This document shows positions 1-7,688 of a DNA stretch of 52,635 nt, in pieces. Under the pieces are notes generated by a model. The model was not told the origin of the DNA. It did no database searches and was given only the letters and a program-made list of their open reading frames with translations. A program made the translations under genes and the position numbers. Source of the DNA: Chryseobacterium gleum (GTDB taxonomy: Bacteria > Bacteroidota > Bacteroidia > Flavobacteriales_D > Crocinitomicaceae); the NCBI GenBank assembly GCA_945897565.1, contig CAMDFN010000017.1, positions 1 through 52,635 of the forward strand, in the 5' to 3' direction. How positions within the stretch are numbered: position 1 is the stretch's first letter; each line of letters begins with the position of its first letter.

Positions 1-1823
1 TGATTCACATCGTTATCGGCCCAAACGAGCAAATAACCGTTGGCCGGAATACTTGTGCCGGCAGGAAAAGCCCAAGCCATCAGGTCAAGTGGATCGTCAG
101 AAAGGTAAAAACCTGCTAAATCGATCGACGCATTCGTGGTATTGACAAGTTCGATCCAATCTTCGTCTTCACCATTTAAATCAAAAAGCAAAGAGTCGTT
201 TGAAGCCAACACTTCATTGATCAGTAATGAACCCACTGCAGGGGCAGGAAATGCAACGGCTAGGGTATGAAATTCATGTTCTGCGCGCGCCGGAGAAAAC
301 AAACCAGCATTGTTGTTTTCTGCATAGATATAATATTCAAAAGTGAGGCCGGTTACCGGGACTTCTACACCATAAATGTGGTCGGCAGCTGTGCCGTCGT
401 TGTGGGCGCCGTCGTCGTACATTTGAACGCGGTTGAATTTCAATTGATGGTTGCCGCGGTAACCTAAATAAACGGTCGTTTCATTGGCGCAAGTTGTATT
501 GATATTGACTGTAGATCCGTAGTTCAATGGTGTAGCACTGGCACCATGCGCATTAATCGAAGGGGCTTGCAATAGATAAGCTGCATTGGTACTGAAAAAC
601 TGTGCGCGGGCATCCATTAGCGCCTTAATGCCTGGGATACTGCCGCCCCCACCCGCCCCGCCTCCGCCAGTTACGGCTGTAGTGAGGCTATTCAGAAATT
701 GGGAATACGTGTAAAATTTATACGGGTCGGCCTGAATAGAAGAATCGGCAAGAGCCATTAGGTTTTGCGCCCAGGTATCGTATTGGCCACTGGCAAACAT
801 TTCTTGTACCATCGTGCGCACATGCGCCATGTACATGCGCTTGTATAGCGGATTGGCCATGATTTGTTTGATGAGCGGATGGTTGCTTGAAGTCGAATTC
901 GAAAAAGGATCGAGAGATGATGGCGTGAAGCTGCCTGATCCTGTGCCGCCCGGAAAACCGCCAAAACTCATATTGACATCCCATACAGTAGGTACAAAAC
1001 GGCCGTTGGCATCCCAACTGAGATAATAATTTTGGCGAAATGCCCCACTATATGAATCTAAATTGACCAAAACGTTATTAAAGGCAAGCATCCAGATAGC
1101 CCGGTCGATGTCGAGTAGCCCTTCGATGTTTTGAAAATCATTATTAAGGGTGTTGCACAAAGCCACCATGCGGTTCCAGCCAAAAGCAGATTGCAATTCA
1201 TAACCATTGAAATAAGCACTGCTGTCTGTGCCTAAATATTTCAAATCAGGACTAATGGTACTCCCCGGGCCTGCACCACCAACTGGGTTACATTTGAAAT
1301 AAGTATCGTCTGCATAGTAATGCGCTTGATTGAAGTCGTCTTTAATCGACTCGTTGTTGGTGTAAACACCTCTATATTGACCGTTGATATATACTCTAGA
1401 AAAATTTGAGCGCGGGCAATCCATATAATTCTCGAGGATTTGATACGAAAGTATTTCTCGGATCATGGAGGGGTCTTTGTAACAATTGGAGAGTTTGATG
1501 TCTGTAATTCCGTTGTAGTCTTGGTTGATTTTGATTGTGTTGAGTTCGATGCGCAGCGGATTCTTTTGATTGGTAGGATTATAAGAACTATTGCCTTTGT
1601 AGCGTATGCCACATGAATCAAAAGAAACACCATTGATTCGGACAGAATCGGCATAAATATAAGTTTCTGTGGCTTCGTTGGCATCTAGCTGCGCATCCCA
1701 ATTGCTAAACGAAAAGAAAATTTCGATAACTTGGATGGTGTCGCGGTGGTAAAAATTTTGAGCTAGAAACTGGGTAGAAAAGAAAGATGCAAAGCAAAGT
1801 GAAAGAATAAGATAACGCAGCAT
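1..1823 (-). CDS. CotH kinase-like protein with lamin-tail domain, 3' end cut by window edge
   Basis: About 607 residues are visible; the C-terminus lies beyond base 1. The start at 1823 gives a signal peptide (MLRYLILSLCFASFFSTQFL, then AQ), so the protein is exported. Residues of about 50 to 390 match the CotH family, a protein-kinase-like fold best known from spore coats: conserved stretches include IRYKGNSSYNPTNQKNPLRI, a VNLDSYSG loop and WDVNMSFGG. I recall the last motif usually being WDxD; here the second acidic position is Asn, which may matter for metal binding. From about residue 530 a lamin-tail domain begins (LLINEVLASN, EDEDWIELVN). Between them lies a beta-rich stretch and a Gly-rich loop near residue 390. 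In Bacteroidota such proteins are usually large T9SS cargo or surface proteins; the sorting domain would be off the window. Family assignment is firm, biological role unknown. Confidence 0.85.
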   Translation of the reverse strand, partial: MLRYLILSLCFASFFSTQFLAQNFYHRDTIQVIEIFFSFSNWDAQLDANEATETYIYADSVRINGVSFDSCGIRYKGNSSYNPTNQKNPLRIELNTIKINQDYNGITDIKLSNCYKDPSMIREILSYQILENYMDCPRSNFSRVYINGQYRGVYTNNESIKDDFNQAHYYADDTYFKCNPVGGAGPGSTISPDLKYLGTDSSAYFNGYELQSAFGWNRMVALCNTLNNDFQNIEGLLDIDRAIWMLAFNNVLVNLDSYSGAFRQNYYLSWDANGRFVPTVWDVNMSFGGFPGGTGSGSFTPSSLDPFSNSTSSNHPLIKQIMANPLYKRMYMAHVRTMVQEMFASGQYDTWAQNLMALADSSIQADPYKFYTYSQFLNSLTTAVTGGGGAGGGGSIPGIKALMDARAQFFSTNAAYLLQAPSINAHGASATPLNYGSTVNINTTCANETTVYLGYRGNHQLKFNRVQMYDDGAHNDGTAADHIYGVEVPVTGLTFEYYIYAENNNAGLFSPARAEHEFHTLAVAFPAPAVGSLLINEVLASNDSLLFDLNGEDEDWIELVNTTNASIDLAGFYLSDDPLDLMAWAFPAGTSIPANGYLLVWADNDVN

Positions 1824-1874
1824 GAAAGGAGTTTTGTTTAAGTCGGATTAAAGTCAGGATAAGTTGTAAAATAC

Positions 1875-1882
1875 TATCTTTG
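1875..1882 (+). promoter_or_regulatory. -7 promoter box of the GH3 gene, leaderless type
   Basis: TATCTTTG matches the Bacteroidota -7 consensus TAnnTTTG. It ends four bases before the ATG at 1887, so transcription is predicted to start at or next to the start codon. No TTTG -33 box is present at the usual distance. Confidence 0.55.
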
Positions 1883-1886
1883 AACT

Positions 1887-3029
1887 ATGAAATTACAAAT
1901 TTTAAGTATCCTGAGCATCGGATTGCTCTTTAATAGTTGCGCGCAAACACCTCAAAAAGAAGTGCGTAAACGCGAAGTTGTGCAAATTCAAACGCAATTT
2001 GAATTACAAGATTTTTTGAAAGAAAACAAAGACCTAGATGCCGCAGTAGACAAAGTTTTTGCCACCTTAGACGACACCGCAATTGTAGCCCAACTCATTA
2101 TGCCAGCTGTTGGGCGTTTGGGGCAAGAAAAAGCCACCATCGACCAACACATCAAAGACCGCATTATCGGCGGCGTACTGATGCTCAATGGCACCAAAGA
2201 AGGCTTCACATCTTGGATCGCAGATTTTGAAAAACAAAACAAAACCTATGGCAATTTACCATTCTTGTACAGCGCCGATGCAGAGCCAAGCTTGGTGAAT
2301 CGCAAAATTACGGGCTCTACTTTGGTCAAGAAAGCCAATGAGCTCAAGTCTATTGAAGAGGTACGCACCTGTGCTCAAACCATTTCTAAAGACCTCAATG
2401 ACATCGGTATCAATTACAATTTCTCGCCTGTTGTAGATATGTCGCCCAATGCTACTGTCGGTTTCAGGAGTTTTGGTGCTGTACCAGCCAATATCATTCC
2501 TTGGTCTGGTGCTTTTATTGAAGAAACGCAAGCGCAAGGCATCATCGCTACTGCCAAACACTTCCCCGGACACGGCTTGGTATCTGGCGACACCCATAAA
2601 GCGCTGCAGGTTATCGACGGCGAACTCAAAGAAATCCAAAACTACCCACCACTCATTGCGCAAGGCGTTCTCTCTATAATGGTAGCGCACATCGCTGTAC
2701 AAAACAATCCTAAATACAGTACCAATGGCCTGCCTTCGACTTGTTCAAAAGCCATTGTCACAGATTTACTCAAAACAGAAATGGGCTACAAAGGCCTCAT
2801 TGTCACTGACGCCATGAACATGGGTGGTGTGGTTGCCGTACCAGAAGCTGCCTACAAAGCAGTTGCAGCGGGTTGCGATATCGTCCTGATGCCGGTAGAT
2901 GCCAAGAAAGCGCATTCAGAAATTCTTGCACATTACCGCAAAGACCCTGCCTTTAAGACACAGGTAGAAGCTGCGGCTAAGAAAATCATTCGCATGAAAA
3001 TTGCAATGGGGCTTTTGAAAACTAAGTAG
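1887..3029 (+). CDS. GH3-family beta-N-acetylhexosaminidase-like lipoprotein (NagZ type)
   Basis: This 380-residue protein is a glycoside hydrolase family 3 catalytic barrel, the type that removes N-acetylglucosamine from peptidoglycan fragments. KHFPGHG (residues 224-230) is followed by the D235-T-H237 catalytic dyad of the NagZ type, and the nucleophile is probably D308 in VTDAMNMGG. A lipobox ending at Cys18 (LLFNSC) predicts a lipoprotein, so it acts in the periplasm or on the outer membrane rather than in the cytosol as E. coli NagZ does. It lacks the second GH3 domain and the beta-lactamase-like domain carried by some Bacteroidota relatives. It stands alone, divergent from the CotH gene and convergent with rimM: the two stop codons overlap by eight bases. 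Substrate is inferred from motifs; another beta-glycoside is possible. Confidence 0.88.
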   Translation: MKLQILSILSIGLLFNSCAQTPQKEVRKREVVQIQTQFELQDFLKENKDLDAAVDKVFATLDDTAIVAQLIMPAVGRLGQEKATIDQHIKDRIIGGVLMLNGTKEGFTSWIADFEKQNKTYGNLPFLYSADAEPSLVNRKITGSTLVKKANELKSIEEVRTCAQTISKDLNDIGINYNFSPVVDMSPNATVGFRSFGAVPANIIPWSGAFIEETQAQGIIATAKHFPGHGLVSGDTHKALQVIDGELKEIQNYPPLIAQGVLSIMVAHIAVQNNPKYSTNGLPSTCSKAIVTDLLKTEMGYKGLIVTDAMNMGGVVAVPEAAYKAVAAGCDIVLMPVDAKKAHSEILAHYRKDPAFKTQVEAAAKKIIRMKIAMGLLKTK

Positions 3030-3552
3030 TCAGGTAAAGATCAATCAGACCTTCAGGAGCTTTGATATAGAGCTCCTTTTTTTTGCGCAATACTTTTTGG
3101 ATGAGCCCTTCAAAGATGGGCACTAAGATTTCTGTACCATTGAAATCAATTTGCAGCAAAGGATTAGATGTCATGTCGATGACGTCTTCTACAACGCCGA
3201 TGTCACCATGCTGGGCATCAAAAACCTTAAATCCAATGACTTCGTGGTCATAGAAAGAGGTTTGATCGAGTTCTGGCAAAACTTCTAACGGCAAATAAGC
3301 TTTCGATTTAACCAAGCGCTTAGCTGCCTCTTCGGTTTCTATGCCTTCAAATTTAAGGGCCGCAAAGCCTTTGTTCTTGAGTTTGAAACCTTCAATAAAA
3401 AATGGAGTGAGTTGACCGTTGATATCTAGATAAAGGGCGTCGAGCCCTTGGTAATCAGCGGGAGTGGTAACGTCTAAAAACAACGAAACTTCACCTTTAA
3501 ATCCGTGAAGTTTCGCGATAAGACCTAAATAATAGCAATCTTGAATTTGCAT
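3022..3552 (-). CDS. rimM: Ribosome maturation factor RimM
   Basis: RimM helps mature the 30S subunit by binding ribosomal protein S19 near the 16S rRNA head. The 176-residue protein has the expected N-terminal motif (YYLGLIAKLHGFKGEVSLFL) and the C-terminal PRC-barrel part (YDHEVIGFKVFD, NPLLQI, VPIFEGLI). I place the start at 3552 (MQIQDCYY); an in-frame upstream extension of 25 residues would run back into the rpsP coding region and is basic and non-conserved in look. It follows rpsP after four bases, a standard pairing (rpsP-rimM-trmD-rplS in many bacteria), but trmD and rplS are not here. The last 60 bases also carry the terminator of the opposing GH3 gene. Confidence 0.95.
   Translation of the reverse strand: MQIQDCYYLGLIAKLHGFKGEVSLFLDVTTPADYQGLDALYLDINGQLTPFFIEGFKLKNKGFAALKFEGIETEEAAKRLVKSKAYLPLEVLPELDQTSFYDHEVIGFKVFDAQHGDIGVVEDVIDMTSNPLLQIDFNGTEILVPIFEGLIQKVLRKKKELYIKAPEGLIDLYLTT
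3055..3084 (+). terminator. Intrinsic terminator of the GH3 gene, inside rimM
   Basis: AGGAGCT (3055-3061) and AGCTCCT (3071-3077) form a seven-pair stem with a nine-base loop, followed by eight T (3077-3084). It sits 26 bases after the GH3 stop codon and wholly inside the opposing rimM coding sequence, where the T-run encodes a lysine cluster. Confidence 0.8.
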
Positions 3553-3556
3553 ATGC

Positions 3557-4300
3557 TTATTCAGCAGCGGCTTCTTCAGTTGCTTCTTCTGTTGCGGGAG
3601 TTTCTGTAGCAGGCGCTTCTTCAGCAACTACTTCTTCAGTTGCAGGAGCTTCTTCAGCCACTACTTCTTCAGTTGCAGGAGCCTCTTCAGTCACTACTTC
3701 TTCAGTTGCAGGAGCCTCTTCAGCCACTACTTCTTCAGTTGCAGGAGCTTCTTCAGCTACTACTTCTTCAGTTGCAGGCGCCTCTTCAGCAACTACTTCT
3801 TCAGTTGCAGGAGCCTCTTCAGCTACTACTTCTTCGACCTCTGGGGTATTTTTCGCTACAACCGCTGCTGCTTTGGCTAAATTGGTTGCAACTTCTGCTG
3901 CCTTGCGGTCAGCTTTTTCTTTTTCAACGCTTTTCACTATACCAGTGATTTTGCCTTCAATTTTGGCGTCTTTATCAGCCAACCATTGATTGAAACGCTC
4001 TTCTACTTGCTCAGCAGTAAGTGCACCTTTTTTCACGCCGTTAAGCAAGTGATTTTTGTACAAAACTCCTTTGTAAGATAGAATAGCACGAGCAGTTTCA
4101 GACATTTCAGCTCCAGTCTGAACCCAAGCAAGAGTCGCATCAAAGTTGATGTCGATTACAGCTGGGTTAGCAGTTGGGTTGTAAGTTCCGAGTTTTTCGA
4201 TGAATCTACCATCGCGTTTTGCACGGCTATCTGCAGCTACCAAGTGAAAAAATGGTTTGCCTTTTTTACCGTGTCTTTGAAGACGAATGCGTGTTGCCAT
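3557..4300 (-). CDS. rpsP: 30S ribosomal protein S16 with long acidic repeat tail
   Basis: The first 85 or so residues are a normal S16 (MATRIRLQRHGKKGKPFFHL, then KRDGRFIEKLGTYNP), a small-subunit protein needed for 30S assembly. The protein is 247 residues long, about three times the usual bacterial length. A linker rich in Lys and Ala (about 85-150) is followed by seven tandem copies of the 11-residue unit EEVVAEEAPAT (one copy has T for A) and an acidic end. Bacteroidota S16 proteins often carry an Ala/Glu-rich extension, but this repeat structure is striking. The strongly negative tail sits beside a basic ribosomal protein. rimM follows after four bases. A promoter with both -33 and -7 boxes lies about 55 bases upstream. 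Confidence 0.96.
   Translation of the reverse strand: MATRIRLQRHGKKGKPFFHLVAADSRAKRDGRFIEKLGTYNPTANPAVIDINFDATLAWVQTGAEMSETARAILSYKGVLYKNHLLNGVKKGALTAEQVEERFNQWLADKDAKIEGKITGIVKSVEKEKADRKAAEVATNLAKAAAVVAKNTPEVEEVVAEEAPATEEVVAEEAPATEEVVAEEAPATEEVVAEEAPATEEVVTEEAPATEEVVAEEAPATEEVVAEEAPATETPATEEATEEAAAE
3605..3835 (-). repeat. Seven tandem 33-bp units encoding the S16 tail
   Basis: Seven head-to-tail units of 33 bases encode EEVVAEEAPAT. The units are nearly identical at DNA level and differ mainly at third codon positions, plus one Ala-to-Thr change. They contain no spacers. High identity suggests recent slippage or gene conversion. Confidence 0.95.
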
Positions 4301-4315
4301 TGTACTTTACAGTTT

Positions 4316-4330
4316 TGGGTCCGAAACCCA
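4316..4330 (-). promoter_or_regulatory. Hairpin in the rpsP leader
   Basis: TGGGT and ACCCA pair across a five-base UUCGG-type loop in the predicted rpsP transcript, 16 to 30 bases before the start codon. It could be a site for translational control, or chance; no U-run follows, so it is not a terminator. Confidence 0.35.
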
Positions 4331-4357
4331 GATTTATAAATAAGAGAATTAAGGGTG

Positions 4358-4389
4358 CAAAGATAGACATTTTATTTGAACGCAACAAA
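4358..4389 (-). promoter_or_regulatory. rpsP-rimM promoter (-33 and -7 boxes)
   Basis: On the minus strand TTTG (4386-4389) is followed after 20 bases by TATCTTTG (4358-4365), an exact match to the Bacteroidota promoter consensus. Transcription should start near 4353, giving a leader of about 53 bases. Confidence 0.7.
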
Positions 4390-4391
4390 AC

Positions 4392-5783
4392 TTATTTACC
4401 CTGCGCCTTAAATACAATGATGACGGTATAGAACATGATTTTGATGTCAAGCGCCAAGGTGCGGTTTTTCATGTAGATCAGGTCAAACTTCATGCGCTGC
4501 AGCATTTGATCGACATTTTCTGCATAACCGTATTTGACCTGCCCCCAGGAAGTAATGCCCGGGCGCACGCGCGTGAGCTGCATATATTGAGGCTCAATAG
4601 CTACAATTTGATCGATGTAAAATTGACGCTCCGGACGCGGCCCCACTAAAGACATCTGGCCCAACAACACATTGAAAAACTGCGGAAATTCGTCTAAGCG
4701 CGTTTTGCGCATGAATCGACCAATTGGCGTGATGCGGGGGTCTCCTTCTTTGGAGAGTTGCGGCCCTGCTTTTTCAGCATCGGTATACATGGTGCGGAAC
4801 TTGATGATCTTAAAGCGCTTGCCGTCTCGGCCTACACGATCTTGCAAGAAAAAGATGGGACCTGGTGAAGAAAACTTTACGGCCACCGAAGAAAAAATAA
4901 AAAAAGGAATCAAAAATAAGAGCGCAACAAATGAAATCAGGATATCCATAAGGCGCTTCACTGCTCTTTGCCAATAAGGCATCACGTCGGGATTGATCTC
5001 AATGAGAAGCGCGCCATAAATATTGGTCATGTCGACGGAACCCGCTAAAATGCTATACATATCGGGCAAAACCCTGATCCGAATCTTGGCGTTGTCTATG
5101 CGGGCAATAATAGACTGTAGGCGATTGTGGTCTGAACTTTCAATAGCGATGATGACTTCCTCCACTTGATAGGAGTCTAAGACATCTTCTAATTCTGGCA
5201 ACTTACCTAGGTGCGCAAGTTGAGGTGATAGCAGATTATCGCGCCCATTTACTTGAAGAAATCCTATAAAATGATTGATCATATTAGGAGCGGAAAGCAA
5301 CTCTTGATAAATTTCAACAGCGCGTTCATTGCCTCCAATAATCAGGGTTTTGAAACCATGCCCTGCTGCCTTAATGTACTTGATCAGAATGGTTGTAAAC
5401 AAGATCCTGCCAATAGAAGTGAAGCTTAAATGAATAATGAAAAGCCAAATAGTGAGTTGGTAATAATTTTGGTAGCTCCGTACTTGGTCATCTAGCAAAA
5501 GGGTGAAAAACAAGACAATGGTGCCGAAGAAAGTAGCTGCCAAACTCAAGTTGATGACTTTCAAGCGAAACAAGCGACGGATGTCTTGATAGGTGCCTTG
5601 AAGGGAATAAAACAACAACCAAAAAAGAGGCAATAAAAAAACACCCATCCAAAAGTTGCCATCGATATGAAAAGATTTACTTTCGATTTGGACCTGACGC
5701 ACATAAAAAAACAAAGCCCAAGAACCGCCGGCACTGAGTAAGTCTATACAAACCAAAAACGCTATCCAAAACCGGTCTTTCAT
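4392..5783 (-). CDS. Undecaprenyl-phosphate sugar phosphotransferase (exopolysaccharide initiation)
   Basis: This 463-residue membrane protein starts exopolysaccharide or capsule repeat units by moving a sugar-1-phosphate from a nucleotide sugar to undecaprenyl phosphate. The N-terminal part has several transmembrane segments (about residues 7-27, 46-66, 80-98, 110-130). A nucleotide-binding-like middle domain follows (LIIGGNERAVEIYQEL), then another membrane segment near residue 280. The C-terminal catalytic domain carries family signatures: FKIIKFRTMYTDAEKAG, RKTRLDEFPQFFNVLLG and MSLVGPRPERQ. The architecture is that of WcaJ/WbaP-like enzymes; which sugar is used cannot be read from sequence. 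Its ATG overlaps the stop of the upstream lipoprotein gene (ATGA), so the two are co-transcribed, with the Gfo/Idh gene ahead of them. Confidence 0.92.
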   Translation of the reverse strand: MKDRFWIAFLVCIDLLSAGGSWALFFYVRQVQIESKSFHIDGNFWMGVFLLPLFWLLFYSLQGTYQDIRRLFRLKVINLSLAATFFGTIVLFFTLLLDDQVRSYQNYYQLTIWLFIIHLSFTSIGRILFTTILIKYIKAAGHGFKTLIIGGNERAVEIYQELLSAPNMINHFIGFLQVNGRDNLLSPQLAHLGKLPELEDVLDSYQVEEVIIAIESSDHNRLQSIIARIDNAKIRIRVLPDMYSILAGSVDMTNIYGALLIEINPDVMPYWQRAVKRLMDILISFVALLFLIPFFIFSSVAVKFSSPGPIFFLQDRVGRDGKRFKIIKFRTMYTDAEKAGPQLSKEGDPRITPIGRFMRKTRLDEFPQFFNVLLGQMSLVGPRPERQFYIDQIVAIEPQYMQLTRVRPGITSWGQVKYGYAENVDQMLQRMKFDLIYMKNRTLALDIKIMFYTVIIVFKAQGK

Positions 5784-6649
5784 CAGAAATATACTACCTT
5801 GATATTGTCGATTAATATGAGATTATTGGCAATTGTGCTGTCGTAAAACGCCCTAAATGCCTGAATGTAGTTGGTGTTGTTTGGCCCAGCGGTAATGACT
5901 TCACTGAGTAGAATGTATACTTTCTTCCAACGCAAAGAGGCCAGCGGACTTTTGTTCATCGTGACCATTACATTTTCGTTGGTGCCATTGCTATTGACAA
6001 ACAGAAGATAATTGGTAAAAGGAACTGAATTGCAGTAATCGATTTCCAACATGGCTTGCTTGTTTTTGGGAATGGTGAGCTGCTGATCTTGATTGGTATA
6101 GGCTACCCACATAGAATCTTGTGCGCTCAAGAGTATTTTTCCATAATAATTGCCATTGAACCATTTCAATGTGTCATTGGCTAAGGTAAGGGTCGCTGAG
6201 GAGGTATTCGGGTCGTCGGTGAGGCGCACATTGATATCTTCAAAATCTTCGATCCAGAAATTGACGTTGTCTTTGTAATGCGTTTTGGGTGCAATTGTGA
6301 ATGTTTGGTTCTTGACAAAAACACCCGTCACTTCAAATGGCACCATGTGTTCGTTGCGCATTTTGGATGCAGCGATGCCATTTACACGTATGGTGGGGTA
6401 AATGCGGATATTCGTTGCGCCCTCTTTAAGGATCGGGATTTTGAATGGAACTTCAAACACGCCGATCAGTTGTTCGTCAACGTAAACCCAAGCATCGGTG
6501 AGCTTGTGGGTCAGCTGACCATCTTCGCCGTTGAGTGTTGGGTTGGCTTCGAGGGTCCATTCTGTGACTTCTAACCAAGACGGATCGGGGTTATTCTTGA
6601 CGCAAGCACTCAATATAAGCCCTAGAAAAAGAAGGTAGCGATAGACCAT
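5783..6649 (-). CDS. Lipoprotein of unknown function in the exopolysaccharide operon
   Basis: I do not recognise a named family. The start at 6649 (MVYRYLLFLGLILSAC) gives a 288-residue protein with a clear lipobox ending in Cys16; starts further upstream overlap the preceding gene and would hide the signal peptide. The mature part is beta-rich and Trp/Asn-rich, with short strands and no obvious catalytic motif, which suggests an extracytoplasmic beta-sandwich. It sits between the Gfo/Idh oxidoreductase (16 bases upstream) and the polyprenyl sugar transferase (overlapping ATGA), so a link to surface polysaccharide or its attachment is inferred from position alone. Confidence 0.75.
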   Translation of the reverse strand: MVYRYLLFLGLILSACVKNNPDPSWLEVTEWTLEANPTLNGEDGQLTHKLTDAWVYVDEQLIGVFEVPFKIPILKEGATNIRIYPTIRVNGIAASKMRNEHMVPFEVTGVFVKNQTFTIAPKTHYKDNVNFWIEDFEDINVRLTDDPNTSSATLTLANDTLKWFNGNYYGKILLSAQDSMWVAYTNQDQQLTIPKNKQAMLEIDYCNSVPFTNYLLFVNSNGTNENVMVTMNKSPLASLRWKKVYILLSEVITAGPNNTNYIQAFRAFYDSTIANNLILIDNIKVVYF

Positions 6650-6665
6650 GTTTACGGAACGAAAA

Positions 6666-7622
6666 TCAGTCATTTTTATTGTGTAACGGATTGCTATTTT
6701 GTGCAATTTGGACCCTTGCGAGCGCCTCAATTTCAAAAGCGAGTTCTAGTGAACGCAACCCTTGCGCTGCTCCTACCCTGGGCGCGAGACCTGCGTGGTA
6801 AGCTGCGGCAAATTCGAGCCATTGACTTTGCAATGAATTACTTTGCTCCACATGAATTGCTTGTGTTTGTAAATTTGAGTGGTGTTGTACAGATACCGAC
6901 TTTCCCAAAAGATCAAGACTCAAGAGGTGTTGAGGCGTATGGATACGGATACTTCTCTGCTTTTGAACGGCGATGCGCGAGCTAAAAATTGTGGCGTCTA
7001 AGCCATCTGCAAATTTAAGTGTGGCTCGGACTTCATCAGGATAAATACTTTGTTCACATCTGGCCTCAACCGCGATAGAAGTAACCGGACTTGTTGTCTG
7101 GGTGAGTAACAAATCGAGGTCGTGGATCATGAGGTCGAGGACAACAGATACTTCTGTACCCCTTGGTTGAAAAGGTGCTGTACGGACAGCAGCGAAGGTC
7201 AAGCATTTTTGAGCCTCCAAAAAAGACCCTACGGCTATAATTGCAGGATTGAAGCGTTCAACATGACCAACTTGAACAAAACATTGCTGCTGCTGGGCGA
7301 AGTCGGAAAGCTGCCGAGCCTCTTGGAGCGATGCACACATGGGCTTTTCGACAAAAACTGCTTTATCGGCCATCATTGCTTCTTGCGCTAAGTTAAAATG
7401 CGCTGGAGTGCTTGCTATAATTGCAACCGCCTCTACGGAATGAAGGAGTTCTTGATACGAGGTAAAGATGCAAAGCTCCGGCATTTCAGACTTGAGCTCA
7501 TTAGACCTATCTGCATTGTGATCAAACACACCCACGACTTGAAACTGCGCAGTTAATTCTTGGAGCACCCCAACGTGAATGCGCCCCAAATAACCAATGC
7601 CAACGATGCCTATTCGAATCAT
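6666..7622 (-). CDS. Gfo/Idh/MocA-family NAD(P)-dependent oxidoreductase
   Basis: This 318-residue cytosolic enzyme belongs to the family that oxidises or reduces sugars and sugar derivatives. The N-terminal Rossmann fold has GIVGIGYLGRIHV (residues 4-16), and the family's EKPMCAS motif carries the active-site Lys near residue 93. GHVERFNPA and MIHDLDLLL in the second domain are typical of members that act on UDP-sugar acids. With a lipoprotein and a polyprenyl sugar transferase right downstream, a role in making a nucleotide sugar for a surface polysaccharide is likely. The ATG lies just after a strong terminator hairpin of the rplT operon, which is unusual for its own expression. Confidence 0.88.
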   Translation of the reverse strand: MIRIGIVGIGYLGRIHVGVLQELTAQFQVVGVFDHNADRSNELKSEMPELCIFTSYQELLHSVEAVAIIASTPAHFNLAQEAMMADKAVFVEKPMCASLQEARQLSDFAQQQQCFVQVGHVERFNPAIIAVGSFLEAQKCLTFAAVRTAPFQPRGTEVSVVLDLMIHDLDLLLTQTTSPVTSIAVEARCEQSIYPDEVRATLKFADGLDATIFSSRIAVQKQRSIRIHTPQHLLSLDLLGKSVSVQHHSNLQTQAIHVEQSNSLQSQWLEFAAAYHAGLAPRVGAAQGLRSLELAFEIEALARVQIAQNSNPLHNKND

Positions 7623-7630
7623 TTCTTTAT

Positions 7631-7665
7631 AAAAAAAGCCATTAATCGCTAGACTAATGGCTTTT
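7631..7665 (-). terminator. Intrinsic terminator of the thrS-infC-rpmI-rplT operon
   Basis: Eleven-base arms (7634-7644 and 7655-7665) form a perfect stem, AAAAGCCATTA against its complement, with a ten-base loop. Read on the minus strand it ends in seven U (7631-7637). It starts 23 bases after the rplT stop codon. Confidence 0.85.
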
Positions 7666-7680
7666 AGCTGATATAGGTTT

Positions 7681-7688
7681 CAAACTTA
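7681..7688 (-). promoter_or_regulatory. Candidate -7 box for the Gfo/Idh operon
   Basis: TAAGTTTG on the minus strand fits TAnnTTTG and touches the rplT stop codon. A transcript from here would begin near 7677 and carry the terminator hairpin (7631-7665) as its leader. Confidence 0.4.

Noticed and set aside
2256..2702. Minus-strand open frame of 148 codons opposite the GH3 gene
   Set aside because: Shadow of conserved catalytic motifs on the other strand.
3605..3835. CRISPR-like regular repeats
   Set aside because: Units are contiguous with no unique spacers and encode an in-frame protein tail.
3640..3948. Plus-strand reading frame of 102 codons rich in Leu and Gln
   Set aside because: It is the antisense of the rpsP repeat; the open frame follows from the 33-bp periodicity and has no start context or homology look.
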